The notes beneath the pieces were generated by a model, which searched no databases, was not told the origin of the DNA, and saw nothing but the letters and a program-made list of their open reading frames with translations. A stretch of 64,000 bases of DNA from Malachius bipustulatus. Its lineage: Eukaryota; Arthropoda; Insecta; Coleoptera; Melyridae. A program made the translations under genes and the position numbers. Positions 32,449 through 42,410 of this stretch are shown piece after piece. How positions within the stretch are numbered: the first letter of the stretch is position 1; each line of letters opens with the position of its first letter. The DNA is taken from assembly GCA_910589415.1 (NCBI GenBank), contig OU342637.1, forward strand, positions 39,028,162 through 39,092,161. The letters run 5' to 3'.

Positions 32449-33777
32449 ATGAACCCCGCTTCAGCCCTGCTCAGCGATGAGCTTACCTATGAGATTGCGT
32501 TGAGGAACCAAACACCTCAAAGTACGCAAGACAAGCGAAGGAAACAATTCCGAGCGCTTATTAATAGGGAAGATTCTACGGTAGCGTTAGATTCACCCTA
32601 CGATTTTGATAAGGATCTTTCTGAAATCAAAGCAACTTTGCTAGATTTAAAGAAAAAGATTCCTGAAGCTTCTGGATTGTTCACTGATCTTGCAAGCAGA
32701 CGTATCCCTTTTCGAGTGGATCATGTTATCGCTCGAATAAACAGATTAAATGTTGAAGCTGATGCTTCTAAGAAATTTCATAGAGATGAGGCTTATGGAG
32801 AAGCACTCCAGTTAGAGGGAGAATGGCTTCTGAAGTTGGATGAGAATGAACCAGTTGTTCCTCCTGTTTCTGATATCTCGCAATCATCTACCTCAACAAC
32901 TAGTACCAAGTACAGTGTCCCTGTACATAAGTGGAACCTAAGGTTTTCAGGCTCTAATAAAGACAACCTGATTTATTTCCTAGAAAGGGTTCGTGAATTG
33001 CAAATCTCGCGGAATGTTTCCGATGAGAATCTTTTTACTTCAGCAGTTGACTTATTTGAGGATAAGGCCCTCACCTGGTATCGCAGTGTTGCCAGTTCGC
33101 TAAAATCTTGGCAAGAAATTAAGTTGAAGTTGAAGGAAACTTTCTTACCCCTATCTTACGATGATGATCTTCTCAATGAGATAAATCATCGCACTCAAGG
33201 AGAAGAGGAGCTAGTAGCCCTGTATGTAGCCTCCATGAAAGAACTTTTCAAAAGACTTTCAATTATTCCCTCAGAGGAGGAACAGTTTAAGATCATAAAG
33301 CGGAATCTACACCCCTACTTCTTGAACCATTTGGCTCTGGTTGAAGTGTCAACTGCCAATGAGATTATCTCTATATGCAAGAAACTAGAGGACAATAGGG
33401 CCATGATTTCTAAATATCGACCCCCTCCCTCAAAGAAGGTGCATAGTCTCCTTAGTTCAGACCTGGCATGTCCAGATGAGGCCATTCTAACATCGGCAAA
33501 ACATTCCTTTGCCACTTCAAGGCCAACTTCTCGTCTTTCAGGAAAACGTGATGCAGGTCACGACCAAGCTTCTTTACCTTTCTGTTGGAATTGTTCTAAC
33601 CAGGGTCATCTCTACCCTAAATGTCGAAAACCCAGAACTATTTTCTGCTACGGTTGTGGAAAGAAAGATGTTTTTAAACCAAAATGTCCCTCTTGTACAC
33701 CGAACTATTCTCGCCCAAAAAACGAGAAGACTGCGCGTCAGGGTGCAACGCAGCAGGAGTCAAGACACCCAAAAGTA
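32449..33777 (+). CDS. Gypsy Gag, cut off by the LINE insertion
   Basis: The frame starts at ATG 32,449. The capsid region is around residues 155-310 (FSGSNKDNLIYFLERVREL and TWYRSVASSLKSWQEIKLKL are typical of Ty3/Gypsy retrotransposon gag). Nucleocapsid CCHC-type fingers follow (CWNCSNQGHLYPKC and CYGCGKKDVFKPKC, about 376-410). At 33,777 the frame meets the inserted LINE and then reads an Asn run from the LINE's (AAT)n tail, before stopping at 33,871-33,873. The natural continuation is in the pol frame beyond 35,035: the 9-bp duplication CCAAAAGTA falls in the same codon phase on both sides. So Gag and Pol were one frame before the LINE arrived. Confidence 0.9.
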
Positions 33778-35026
33778 TCTAATAATAATAATAATAATAA
33801 TGTTTATTGCATCGCCTCATACCACATACATGTAAATATATACAATAATATAAAACAAATAAACGATAGTTAGATAACTTACATGATGTGCCAAATAGGG
33901 TGCAAAAGGCACTGGTTCAGTCGCCTCTTTTGAGGTTTCTGGTCTTCCACCAACCCCTGAATCTTAACCTAATCCCAACACAATAATGATCCCTATCATA
34001 TAAACTACAAAAAACGACCCTAAACTAAACAAAAGGAAGAATATGAAAATATAAACGTAATTTAATGTATTATAATGAGAATTTAAAACTAAATACATAC
34101 AACACCCACAAGGACCGGAGGACGCTACCCACATGAGTTATACCACATATCGCATTGCCTATCAAATAACAAGTTCAATATTTGTCACAATTTCCCGTAG
34201 CAACGACGTATGACAATGAGATTCCGCAACATGGAGTAAATGAATCAACCCAGCGTATCCGTGAGTTCCGTGACTATATGAAGGAGATGGACTGTAAAGC
34301 TCTTTTAGAAAAATTGCCGGAGGGCGGCGGGCTGTGCTTATTGTTCATGCAAAAGCCTTTTTTTGTGTTTAATTTTGAATTTGAGAGCGCTAAGCAATTT
34401 ATAGTCGGTGGGAATATTGTTATACAAACTGAATGCCAGGTACGTGAATGATTTTTTAAAAATTTGAGTTCTGTGTTTGGGACAGTGAATAAGATTTTTG
34501 CGCCTGACATTCAGATTATGTATGTCAGTTCTGAATTTGATCTTCCTGTAAAGATAGCTTGGTTTTTTTTCGATTAGTACTTATGTATTAGGACAACAGT
34601 GTGATGACGCAGCCTGTTGTACATGTTGAGCCAGTTAGCCGACTTCAATTTGTGGGAAATTCGGTCGTATTTTCTGATCAAATAAATGAATCTCAGACAG
34701 GAATTTTGAACTCTCTGGACTCTGCCATGCCAAGCTCGTGACAAAAAGGTTCCATAGACTTGGTAACAGTAATTGAAGTTTGATAAAATGAGACTATCGC
34801 ACAACATTCTTTTTGTCTCACAGCTGAGGAAGTGTCTACTGCTATATAATAGCTTAAGTTTATGAAAGGAGTTTTGTATCAATTTCTTTACATGCAGATC
34901 GAATTTTAAGCTTGAATCGATGATAACACCCAGATTTTTTGCAGAATCCGCTAGACTCAGAGCCTCTCCCAAATCTCTCCCTTCGAAGAGGCCCGTGGAT
35001 ACAAACCACGCAAGCCCCTCCGAAAA
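33778..35026 (-). mobile_element. 5'-truncated CR1/L2-like LINE inside the Gypsy element
   Basis: On the minus strand this 1.25-kb insert encodes the C-terminal end of a LINE reverse-transcriptase protein: KNLGVIIDSSLKFDLHVKKL, SRHFLSCETKRML and SLILSNFNYC, then RVQRVQNSCLRFIY. That is the thumb and C-terminal region of CR1/L2/Jockey-type elements; there is no catalytic box. The minus-strand 3' end is CAATAAACATT followed by an (ATT)n tail (33,778-33,801 on the plus strand). CCAAAAGTA flanks it at 33,769-33,777 and 35,027-35,035. Truncation at the 5' end is usual for LINE insertion by target-primed reverse transcription. Confidence 0.85.
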
Positions 35027-35035
35027 CCAAAAGTA

Positions 35036-38000
35036 AATATCTTTACGACTGCGGACCTCCACCATCAAAGGAATATGTGGAAGGTCTGGTTAAATAGAGT
35101 CTCTGATTTCTATCGGACTCCAATTGCAATCCCTAAAAATAAACCTAGTAGGTCTACGACCCCTGAAATGATACCCCCAATCGTGTCTCAAATTCTACAA
35201 CCCGATCCAGTAGATAACCGTCCCTATATCTCGGTGGATATGCAAGGAAAGCGTTTCACTGCTCTTTTTGACACCGGAGCGAATATTTCGGTTTGTGATG
35301 TTGAAGTCATAAAAGAAATTTTCGGCAGAACCCATGATTCCTCTGGAAATTCAGATCTCTTATGTTCCCTTCGAAATGCAGATGGTTCACCATTACCTGT
35401 CACTTCAATCTTGGACCTTACCTTAACTATTGATGACGTCACTAAAGTTGTTCGTTTTCATGTTGTACCTTCTATCTTGCCCGAGATTATCTTAGGTATG
35501 AACGTGGCCATAGCTTTCAATATCTCTATTGATTTTTCCAGAGATTCATTTGAGGTTAGAGACCGAGTGGATCCTCCCTCTTGTTTTGATGAACCCCAGG
35601 TTAGCACCATTAGTAGAATCCATGATCTTTCTACTCTCCCTCCTGAAGATGTCGTGAAATTGAACCCGATTATCGAAAAATTTCAAATTTTATCTCCTAT
35701 TGATGTGCTGCCAGAAACTTCTGTTCTCTGTCATTCTATAGAGACCCCGAATGCCAAACCTTTTAGGCAAAGGCAGTATCCCTTGTCTCCGGCAGTTCAA
35801 AAATTTCTAAATGAGGAAATTGATAAGCTTTTGAAACTTAACATCATAGAGAAAAGTAATTCCCCCTGGTGTTCGCCAGTCCTTTTAGTGAAGAAAAAGG
35901 ATAATACCTATCGCATGTGCTTTGATGGGAGAAAACTAAACGAAGTTACCACCCATGATGCATACCCTCTACCTAGGATTGATTCCATTCTCTGTAAACT
36001 GCGAGACGCTAATTTTCTTTCCTCTATAGACTTAAAGCAAGCCTTTTTCCAAGTACCTCTAGACGCTGATTCACGTCCAAAGACAGCTTTTATAGTACCC
36101 GGAAGGGGTTTATACCAGTTCCGGCGTATGCCTTTTGGTTTGCGGAACAGCGCGCAAACGCAACAACGTCTCATGGACAGGATCATTGGACCTGACCTCG
36201 AGCCGTTCGTTTTTGTTTATCTGGATGACATAATAGTTGTCACTCATACCTTTGAGAAACATCTTGAAGTTCTAAACGAAGTCTATGAAAGGTTACGTAA
36301 GGCCAACCTCACTGTGAATTTTAAGAAGTGTCAATTTTGTCGTGACTCTCTTTCTTTCCTTGGATTTATTGTAGACAAACAAGGTCTCCGTGTTTGTGAA
36401 GACAAAGTAAAGTCAATCACAGAAGCTCCCATTCCTCGCAACACCACAGGTGTCAGGCACATTCTAGGCATTTTGCAATATTATCGTAGATTCGTCAAAG
36501 ACTTTTCCACTATTAGTGCCCCTATCTCTGCGCTTTTGCACAATAGAAAGAAGGGACAGTCTATTACTTGGACTTCAGAAGCTGACCAAGCCTTTAAACT
36601 TCTTAAAGAACGCCTAACATCGGCCCCTGTCTTGGCTAGCCCTGATTTTTCCAAGCCTTTCTGCATACAAACTGATGCGAGTGACTATGGAATCGGCGCA
36701 GTTCTGTATCAAGAAGACGAAGGTTTCGAACACCCAATAGCCTACGCTAGTCGCACTCTCTCTAAGGCTGAGAGGAAATACTATGCTACCGAAAAAGAAT
36801 GTCTCGGAGTCCTTTTCGGCATAGAGCATTTTCGTCCCTATGTTGAAGGCACCAAATTCACGGTCTATACCGACCATGCCTCTCTTCTCTGGCTTAAAAA
36901 TTTTAAGGAGCCCACAGGTCGTTTAGCTAGGTGGTGTGTACGACTTAGTCAGTTCAATTATGAGATGAAACATCGCAAGGGATCTTGTAATGTTCCAGCA
37001 GATTTCCTTTCTCGAAATATCTCTCTCTTAACCGCGAATGATCTTACACCAGATGAGTGGTATAGGAAAATGGTGGAAAACGTCACGGGAAATCCAGATA
37101 GTTACCCAAATTTCACGGTTGAAAACGGTCTTCTTCTCAAACATCTGAAGCCGAACCATTCCTTATCGTCAAATCTTTCCAATTGGAAAATAGTCATACC
37201 TACACCAAATAGGGATGATGTTGTTGCGTCTTTTCATAATCCCCCTACTTCGGCCCATTTCGGCGTAAGAAAAACCAAGGCACGAATATCGGAATTCTAC
37301 TATTGGCCCAAAATGGACCTAACGGTAAAGAAATTCATACGAAATTGTCAGGTTTGCGGTGCTCACAAATCGACTAATGTCGCTCGTGCTGGTTTAATGG
37401 GTGGTTACAAAAGCATAAGCTTTCCTTTCCAATTTATCTCCATAGATTTTATGGGTCCCTTTCCTAGGTCGAAGGCCAGGAATACACAACTTCTCGTAGT
37501 CACAGACTGGTTCTCTAAGTTCGTACTGGTAAAGCCCATGCCGAACGCAACCGCAGCTGCAGTTGTAAAATACCTCGAAAACCAAGTTTTCTTGATCTTT
37601 GGTGTCCCTCAAATTGTTCTCTGCGACAATGCTCAGATTTTTAAGAGTACTCAGTTCACCAAGTTATTGGAAGAGTACCAAGTTAATTTGTGGTATAGTG
37701 CTAGGCACTTGTCACAAGTCAACCCTACCGAGAGGACCAATCGAACTTTGCTTACCGCTATCTCGTCTTATGTGAAAGATAATCACAAAGACTGGGATAA
37801 AAATGTCTACAAGGTGGCCCAGGCAATTAATTTGTCTGTGAACGAAGTCACCAAACATTTTCCTGCTTTTCTTGTTTTCGCTCGAAACATACCTATTGAC
37901 GGAACCTTTTATGGTCCTGTCGAAAATAACTACCTTGCCCTACCAGAAGATCTTTCTTATGTGCATAGGGAAAATGATATCTCCAGATTACCTCCTATCT

Positions 38001-38305
38001 TTGAAGACGTCAGAGTCAAATTAAAAAAGGCTTATGACGTAAATAAAAAGTATTATGATCTACGTAAGCGCCCAGATGTTTTCCAGGAAGGAGAGTTAGT
38101 ATGGAAACATACTTACCCCCTTTCGAACGCTGCAAAGAACTTTGCTGCTAAACTGGCCCCCAAATTCGTACTTTGCCGAATTTCCAAGGCAATATCTAAA
38201 TTAGTGTACGAACTACAGGATCAGGAAGGCAACCCGCTAGGTCGCTGGCATGTGAAGGACTTAAAGGCGTATGGAGGCAAAGATCCGCCACAAATTGATG
38301 AATAG
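35036..38305 (+). CDS. Gypsy Pol: protease, reverse transcriptase, RNase H, integrase
   Basis: The open frame continues from the LINE junction; its first ATG is at 35,075 and residue numbers here count from it. The protease has FTALFDTGANISV (about 60). The reverse transcriptase has GRKLNEVT, IDLKQAFFQVPL, RMPFGLRNSAQT and YLDDIIV (about 380). RNase H has QTDASDYGIGAVLY (about 530) and YTDHASLLWL. The integrase has an HHCC-like zinc region (about 727-770) and the core residues D791 (SIDFMGPF), D851 (LCDNAQIF) and E886 (NPTERTN), 35 residues apart as in DD35E. A GPY/F-like module (KLAPKFVLCRI) closes the protein. The reverse transcriptase and integrase look intact. The LINE upstream would prevent synthesis from the gag start. 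Confidence 0.92.
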   Translation, partial: NIFTTADLHHQRNMWKVWLNRVSDFYRTPIAIPKNKPSRSTTPEMIPPIVSQILQPDPVDNRPYISVDMQGKRFTALFDTGANISVCDVEVIKEIFGRTHDSSGNSDLLCSLRNADGSPLPVTSILDLTLTIDDVTKVVRFHVVPSILPEIILGMNVAIAFNISIDFSRDSFEVRDRVDPPSCFDEPQVSTISRIHDLSTLPPEDVVKLNPIIEKFQILSPIDVLPETSVLCHSIETPNAKPFRQRQYPLSPAVQKFLNEEIDKLLKLNIIEKSNSPWCSPVLLVKKKDNTYRMCFDGRKLNEVTTHDAYPLPRIDSILCKLRDANFLSSIDLKQAFFQVPLDADSRPKTAFIVPGRGLYQFRRMPFGLRNSAQTQQRLMDRIIGPDLEPFVFVYLDDIIVVTHTFEKHLEVLNEVYERLRKANLTVNFKKCQFCRDSLSFLGFIVDKQGLRVCEDKVKSITEAPIPRNTTGVRHILGILQYYRRFVKDFSTISAPISALLHNRKKGQSITWTSEADQAFKLLKERLTSAPVLASPDFSKPFCIQTDASDYGIGAVLYQEDEGFEHPIAYASRTLSKAERKYYATEKECLGVLFGIEHFRPYVEGTKFTVYTDHASLLWLKNFKEPTGRLARWCVRLSQFNYEMKHRKGSCNVPADFLSRNISLLTANDLTPDEWYRKMVENVTGNPDSYPNFTVENGLLLKHLKPNHSLSSNLSNWKIVIPTPNRDDVVASFHNPPTSAHFGVRKTKARISEFYYWPKMDLTVKKFIRNCQVCGAHKSTNVARAGLMGGYKSISFPFQFISIDFMGPFPRSKARNTQLLVVTDWFSKFVLVKPMPNATAAAVVKYLENQVFLIFGVPQIVLCDNAQIFKSTQFTKLLEEYQVNLWYSARHLSQVNPTERTNRTLLTAISSYVKDNHKDWDKNVYKVAQAINLSVNEVTKHFPAFLVFARNIPIDGTFYGPVENNYLALPEDLSYVHRENDISRLPPIFEDVRVKLKKAYDVNKKYYDLRKRPDVFQEGELVWKHTYPLSNAAKNFAAKLAPKFVLCRISKAISKLVYELQDQEGNPLGRWHVKDLKAYGGKDPPQIDE

Positions 38306-38776
38306 TTCACTTCCTTCTCTCTCCAGAAATTTTATTCCTACCTAACTTCTATCTTCTCTACAGCATATACAAACTCCTGTTTGGAATGAGGTTTGACAAT
38401 ACGCGAATTGAGAATGCTATGTCTTTTGTCGTATCTAGAATGAATGAAGAATGTATGCAGAATGAGCACCGTATCTTTCAAGGCAGTTCTCAAGGGTCTC
38501 GATATTAGTTGTGTGAATGTGTCGCGACAAAGTATAAATGTTGCTAATGTTGAGATCGGTATCTGTTATCCTCAGTCTCTTATCTTGTACTATCGCTCAA
38601 TTTTTGAGAAACCATAATTTTTCTGGTTATCTAAACTTTTACCTTAAGAAGGAGCTATTTATCTATCTTATCTGGCTAACGTTTACGAGTCTAATGTTAT
38701 CTCTTAAGTTTTCTTGTGTTCATTGAACCAAAGGAAAACACTATCTGACAGTTGCATCTACCTTATCTCGTCTTTT

Positions 38777-39003
38777 ACCTTTATCTTATCTACTATCTAT
38801 AACGGGTGCTTTCCCGACAGTTTCCGCCCTGCTATGTGCTAAAGAGAAAACTGCCCTGTTTGTCCAAGCAAAAGACAGCAGGTTATCTTTATCTTATACA
38901 CCATCTCTGTTGAGTACGGGTGCTTTCCCGACAGTTTCCGCCCTGCTTTAGGCTAAAGTGAAAACTGCTCTGCTTGTCCAATCAGATGACAGCAGATCCC
39001 TTT
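38777..39003 (+). repeat. Two-copy 114-bp tandem repeat
   Basis: ACGGGTGCTTTCCCGACAGT occurs near 38,802 and again near 38,916, a 114-bp period, and each is followed by TTCCGCCCTGCT and AAAACTGC. The copies differ at scattered positions. The ACAGTTTCCGCC block can pair weakly with the GAAAACTG block in the same unit, so an RNA hairpin is possible. Confidence 0.8.
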
Positions 39004-39470
39004 TATCTTATCTTACCTTATCTATTAGTACCATAATAAAATGGTGGCTAATGCTTATCTTAGATATTTCTTTTCAATGAAGGAAAGAAATTATCTTATC
39101 TTACCTTACCTTATCTATTAGCACCACAGTAAAATGGTGGCTAATGCTTATCTTAGATATTTCTTTTCAATGAAGAAAAGAAATTATCTTATCTTACCTT
39201 ACCTTATCTATTAGTACCATAATGAAATGGTGACTAATGCCTATCTTAGATATTCTTTTCGTAGAAGAAAAGAAATTATCTGATCTTACCTTACCTTATC
39301 TATTAGTACCATAATGAAATGGTAGCTAATGCTTATCTTAGATATTCTTTTCGATGAAGAAAAGAAATTATCTTATCTTACCTTAATATCTTTACCTATT
39401 AGCTTCATAATGAAATGATAGCTAACCATTATCTTCTCGGCGAATATTTTCCCAGATGGAAAATAGAAAT
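38997..39470 (+). repeat. Five-copy 93-bp tandem array rich in TTATCT
   Basis: TCTATTAG-type starts fall at 39,021, 39,114, 39,207, 39,299 and about 39,393, giving periods of 92-97 bp. Each unit has TCTATTAGTACCATAAT, GGCTAATGCTTATCTTAGAT, and a short hairpin of TTCTTTTC with GAAAAGAAA. TTATCT, the reverse complement of the GATA-factor core AGATAA, appears about four times per unit. The last copy is more diverged. Confidence 0.85.
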
Positions 39471-40658
39471 CTATGTGAATTCAAGTTCTGAATTTGCAAA
39501 GGTGGCCTTAGATATTCAGTGCTGATGTAAAGGAATCTGAACACTGATATCGAATACCCCCTATCTCAGCGATGAAAATGGTTTTCCATTTTCCTATCTT
39601 TCCGAGTGATTGAGCTATCTTACTGTGTCTTTGACGTTTATCTAGTAATCCAGGCGATTATTGATGATTCCTTGAAGCCATTATTGGAAGTATCCAAGTA
39701 ATTTGTTCCATATGACCTTTGAGATTTATCCGACAAAGACGTAAAGCGATCAATTTGTCCAATTATCTTAGTTTTGCCCCTTTGTAACTAGTAGTAGTTA
39801 GAACAACTACTTATCTATTTCGAAACTTTCACATAAAGGAGTAGAATTATCTACATTTCGTTTTCTTACATTTATATCTCTCCCTATCTATTTTCATTGT
39901 AAGGAATGAAAATTATGTACATTATCTCTTCCCATTCGCATATGTTCGCGAATACCTTTTGAGTTATCTGTATATATGTCTAATTATATCTATTCCGTTA
40001 CCTTGACTTTTTATGATGAAGTCAGAATTTCTGGATTTATTTAATAGTCCATTCTATCGAGTAGCAGCCCTGTTTCCGAGAGTTTTAGTTTGTGTGAAAA
40101 CTCCCATAGCAATTTTCTTAGTCCTTCAGTGTTGGCGGTTTTTGAAACCCCAGGCTGAAGTAGTGTTCAAAACTATGGGTGGTTGAACATCAAACAGAAC
40201 AGCGCAGCTCTATTGACAGCGAGCCTGTTATACCGAAATGTTATAACTTAATTTTAATTCTTGTATATACAATATCTAATTATAAGTGCTTATAATAATA
40301 ATCAACTTAGTAGCATGTTATCTAGAAAGAATGCATGTACATTTTCTTTTATCTACTTAGCATTAAGGTTCTGTAATTATAAATTTAATCTGCACGAGCG
40401 AATTAAATATTTCTTTTTATATTGTATAGCTAGTTAAAGTGACTGACTGTGCGATATTATCTGAACAAATAGTAAACATGGTAGAAAACTTTTACAAAGT
40501 CTGTTTTTGTAAAACACTATTCTCCCTCTTTTTCGATTTGTGTCGTCCTTGTTGGTCATCCACAACCATACCTTCATGTATACCCTTCTACGGGTATAGA
40601 AAGAACTAGAATTTTCTTCTAGTTTTTGAATTTTCTCTTGCATCGGTAAGGGGAGGTG

Positions 40659-42406
40659 TGTAACGTGAATACGTCACCTGTTGTCCCCCCTTGCAAAGCT
40701 TCCCTCGTTTTAAAGAGAATTGTAAAATTACAGTTCCCTACAACTCCCTATAATATACATCGCATCTTTGAACTGACTACCCACACTGTATTCCGGCGCT
40801 GGTACTGTCTGGATAATTCACTACTAGATGGCATTGCACGTTTCGTTTCACTTCGATTTTGAGTTCCTTTCAGGAACCAAATAAGTCGTCGTTTCAGTCA
40901 GATCTTGAGTTCCTTTCAGGAACCGAATAAGTTGTCAACTGTCAATCAGATTTCAGTATCTGACAAGTGACATTTCTACTTTCACGAATCTGAAAGCGGA
41001 AACAGATCTCGTCCCCTCGGAACTGAAAGCATTTCCTTTCTGCCTGTCGACCAGGAAAGATTATTCTCTTAACCGTTCCCGTACGAGGCCTGTTATACAG
41101 GGTAAGTCGCCATTACGGATATTCTAGAAATGAGTTCTAATTCAATTATTACTTATTTTTAGCTTCTGGGATTTCCTTCAATCCTTCGGGGATTTTATCT
41201 CAACATTACCTTATACCTTATCTTTACCTTTTACCTTTGGTAAATACCTTGCCTTCTCCGGTATTTACTGATCTGGATTAATTGCCTTTTTGTGAAGAGG
41301 AAGCCATCTTGAACTAGGAGACACAAAGGGAGCGTGGCCCATTTTTGTTCTTCAACTATCTGAAGGATCTTTCCATCGTTTTCATTTATCCATGGTGAAA
41401 TAATTCAACGTTTCGAAGATCTTCAAAAACAACATAACATTTTCCTGGTGCTAGTGCTATCTTAGGACTTTTCAACCCCAGGAGCCTCGTCAGGGCGCGG
41501 TCCCTACACCTGCTGGTTTTCTTCTGGAAATTTCAATGCCTGATTAAGCACCACACCTAGAAAAGTCCAGGAGTTATTAATATCCTTTTTACTGTCAAAA
41601 TAAAGACAGTTTTTACCTCAATCAGCTTCATCCCGGAAACTGTAAGTTGCTTTTTATTTTATCTCACCGATCATGACGAGGAAGGACTAGAAGATCAGTG
41701 CTAACTTAGTAAATTAATTAATTACCACTCACGAACTTTATCTTTCCCGATATAAATGATATCGGAAGTATTTTATTCTTTTGTACACAACTGTGCAAGG
41801 TAAAGGATCCTTTATTTTTTTAAACAAACTGGTTGTTTAAACTTATATCAATTTTAAAGCTTTTAAAATAAGACAGGATAATTATTTGATTTTAATTAAA
41901 CAGGAAATGTAAACCATAATTTGCTCATTAAACATCTGTACATTTTAACTTATTCTTTGAAAATCACATAAACATCTTTATAACCCTAAATCTACTTTTT
42001 ATTAGTTCTTCATAGAGTTTAGGTAGCACGATAAAAATAAGAACTCGAGCAAATCGAGTTAATAAGAACTGAAGAACTCTTTGGCATCCCTAACCTACCT
42101 TAGATACCTATATATAGGGTGTACCTTTTTAATAATTAAAGCAGCAGAATAACTAGCACTCTGATAGTATTTGATTCAGTTTTCAAGTTATTCAACATCA
42201 TTATCTTCAGAGAAATTTGTCGTGAAAGTTTCTTTTGCAGTATTATCTTTTTGTCGAAACAACATTTTGCCCTTCACTTGCACTGCAAGCTCTCGTTACT
42301 GCTACTTTTGACATTCCCTGATTTTAATAATTTTGTTTTGCTCACGCAGCTAAACTTTTATTTCTTTTATTTGTGGCGCTGAGATCAAAACGTCAAATAA
42401 GCTGCA
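40659..42406 (+). repeat. Gypsy 3' LTR
   Basis: 1,748 bp, the same as the 5' LTR except for three transitions at 41,574, 42,079 and 42,276. Followed by the TCCC target duplication. Confidence 0.95.
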
Positions 42407-42410
42407 TCCC

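Larger units (their letters stand above)
38306..40658 (+). other. Long non-coding 3' region of the Gypsy element
   Basis: 2.35 kb between the pol stop and the 3' LTR, without an envelope-like frame. It contains two tandem arrays (separate entries) and many TTATCT/TTACCT strings. Near 40,649-40,657 an AGGGGAGG purine tract precedes the LTR and should prime plus-strand synthesis. Confidence 0.8.
29583..42406 (+). mobile_element. Complete young Ty3/Gypsy element with a nested LINE
   Basis: This 12.8-kb element has LTRs of 1,748 bp each (29,583-31,330 and 40,659-42,406), TG...CA ends and a TCCC duplication (29,579-29,582 and 42,407-42,410). It contains gag, then protease, reverse transcriptase, RNase H and integrase, then 2.35 kb of non-coding DNA. 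The LTRs differ at three sites that I can see (30,498, 31,003 and 31,200 against the 3' copy), all transitions, so the insertion is recent. A 1.25-kb LINE interrupts the gag-pol frame. No envelope gene is present. It lies 46 bp downstream of the BEL element. Confidence 0.95.

Noticed and set aside
34182..34451. An 89-codon plus-strand frame between Gypsy gag and pol
   Set aside because: It is antisense to the inserted LINE and is explained by that insertion.
38997..39470. A CRISPR array, because of the regular 93-bp spacing
   Set aside because: Adjacent units are whole tandem copies with no unique spacers, inside a eukaryotic retrotransposon.
38306..40658. An envelope gene that would make the Gypsy element an errantivirus
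   Set aside because: There is no long open frame, signal peptide or membrane segment in this interval; the longest frames are about 60-70 codons.
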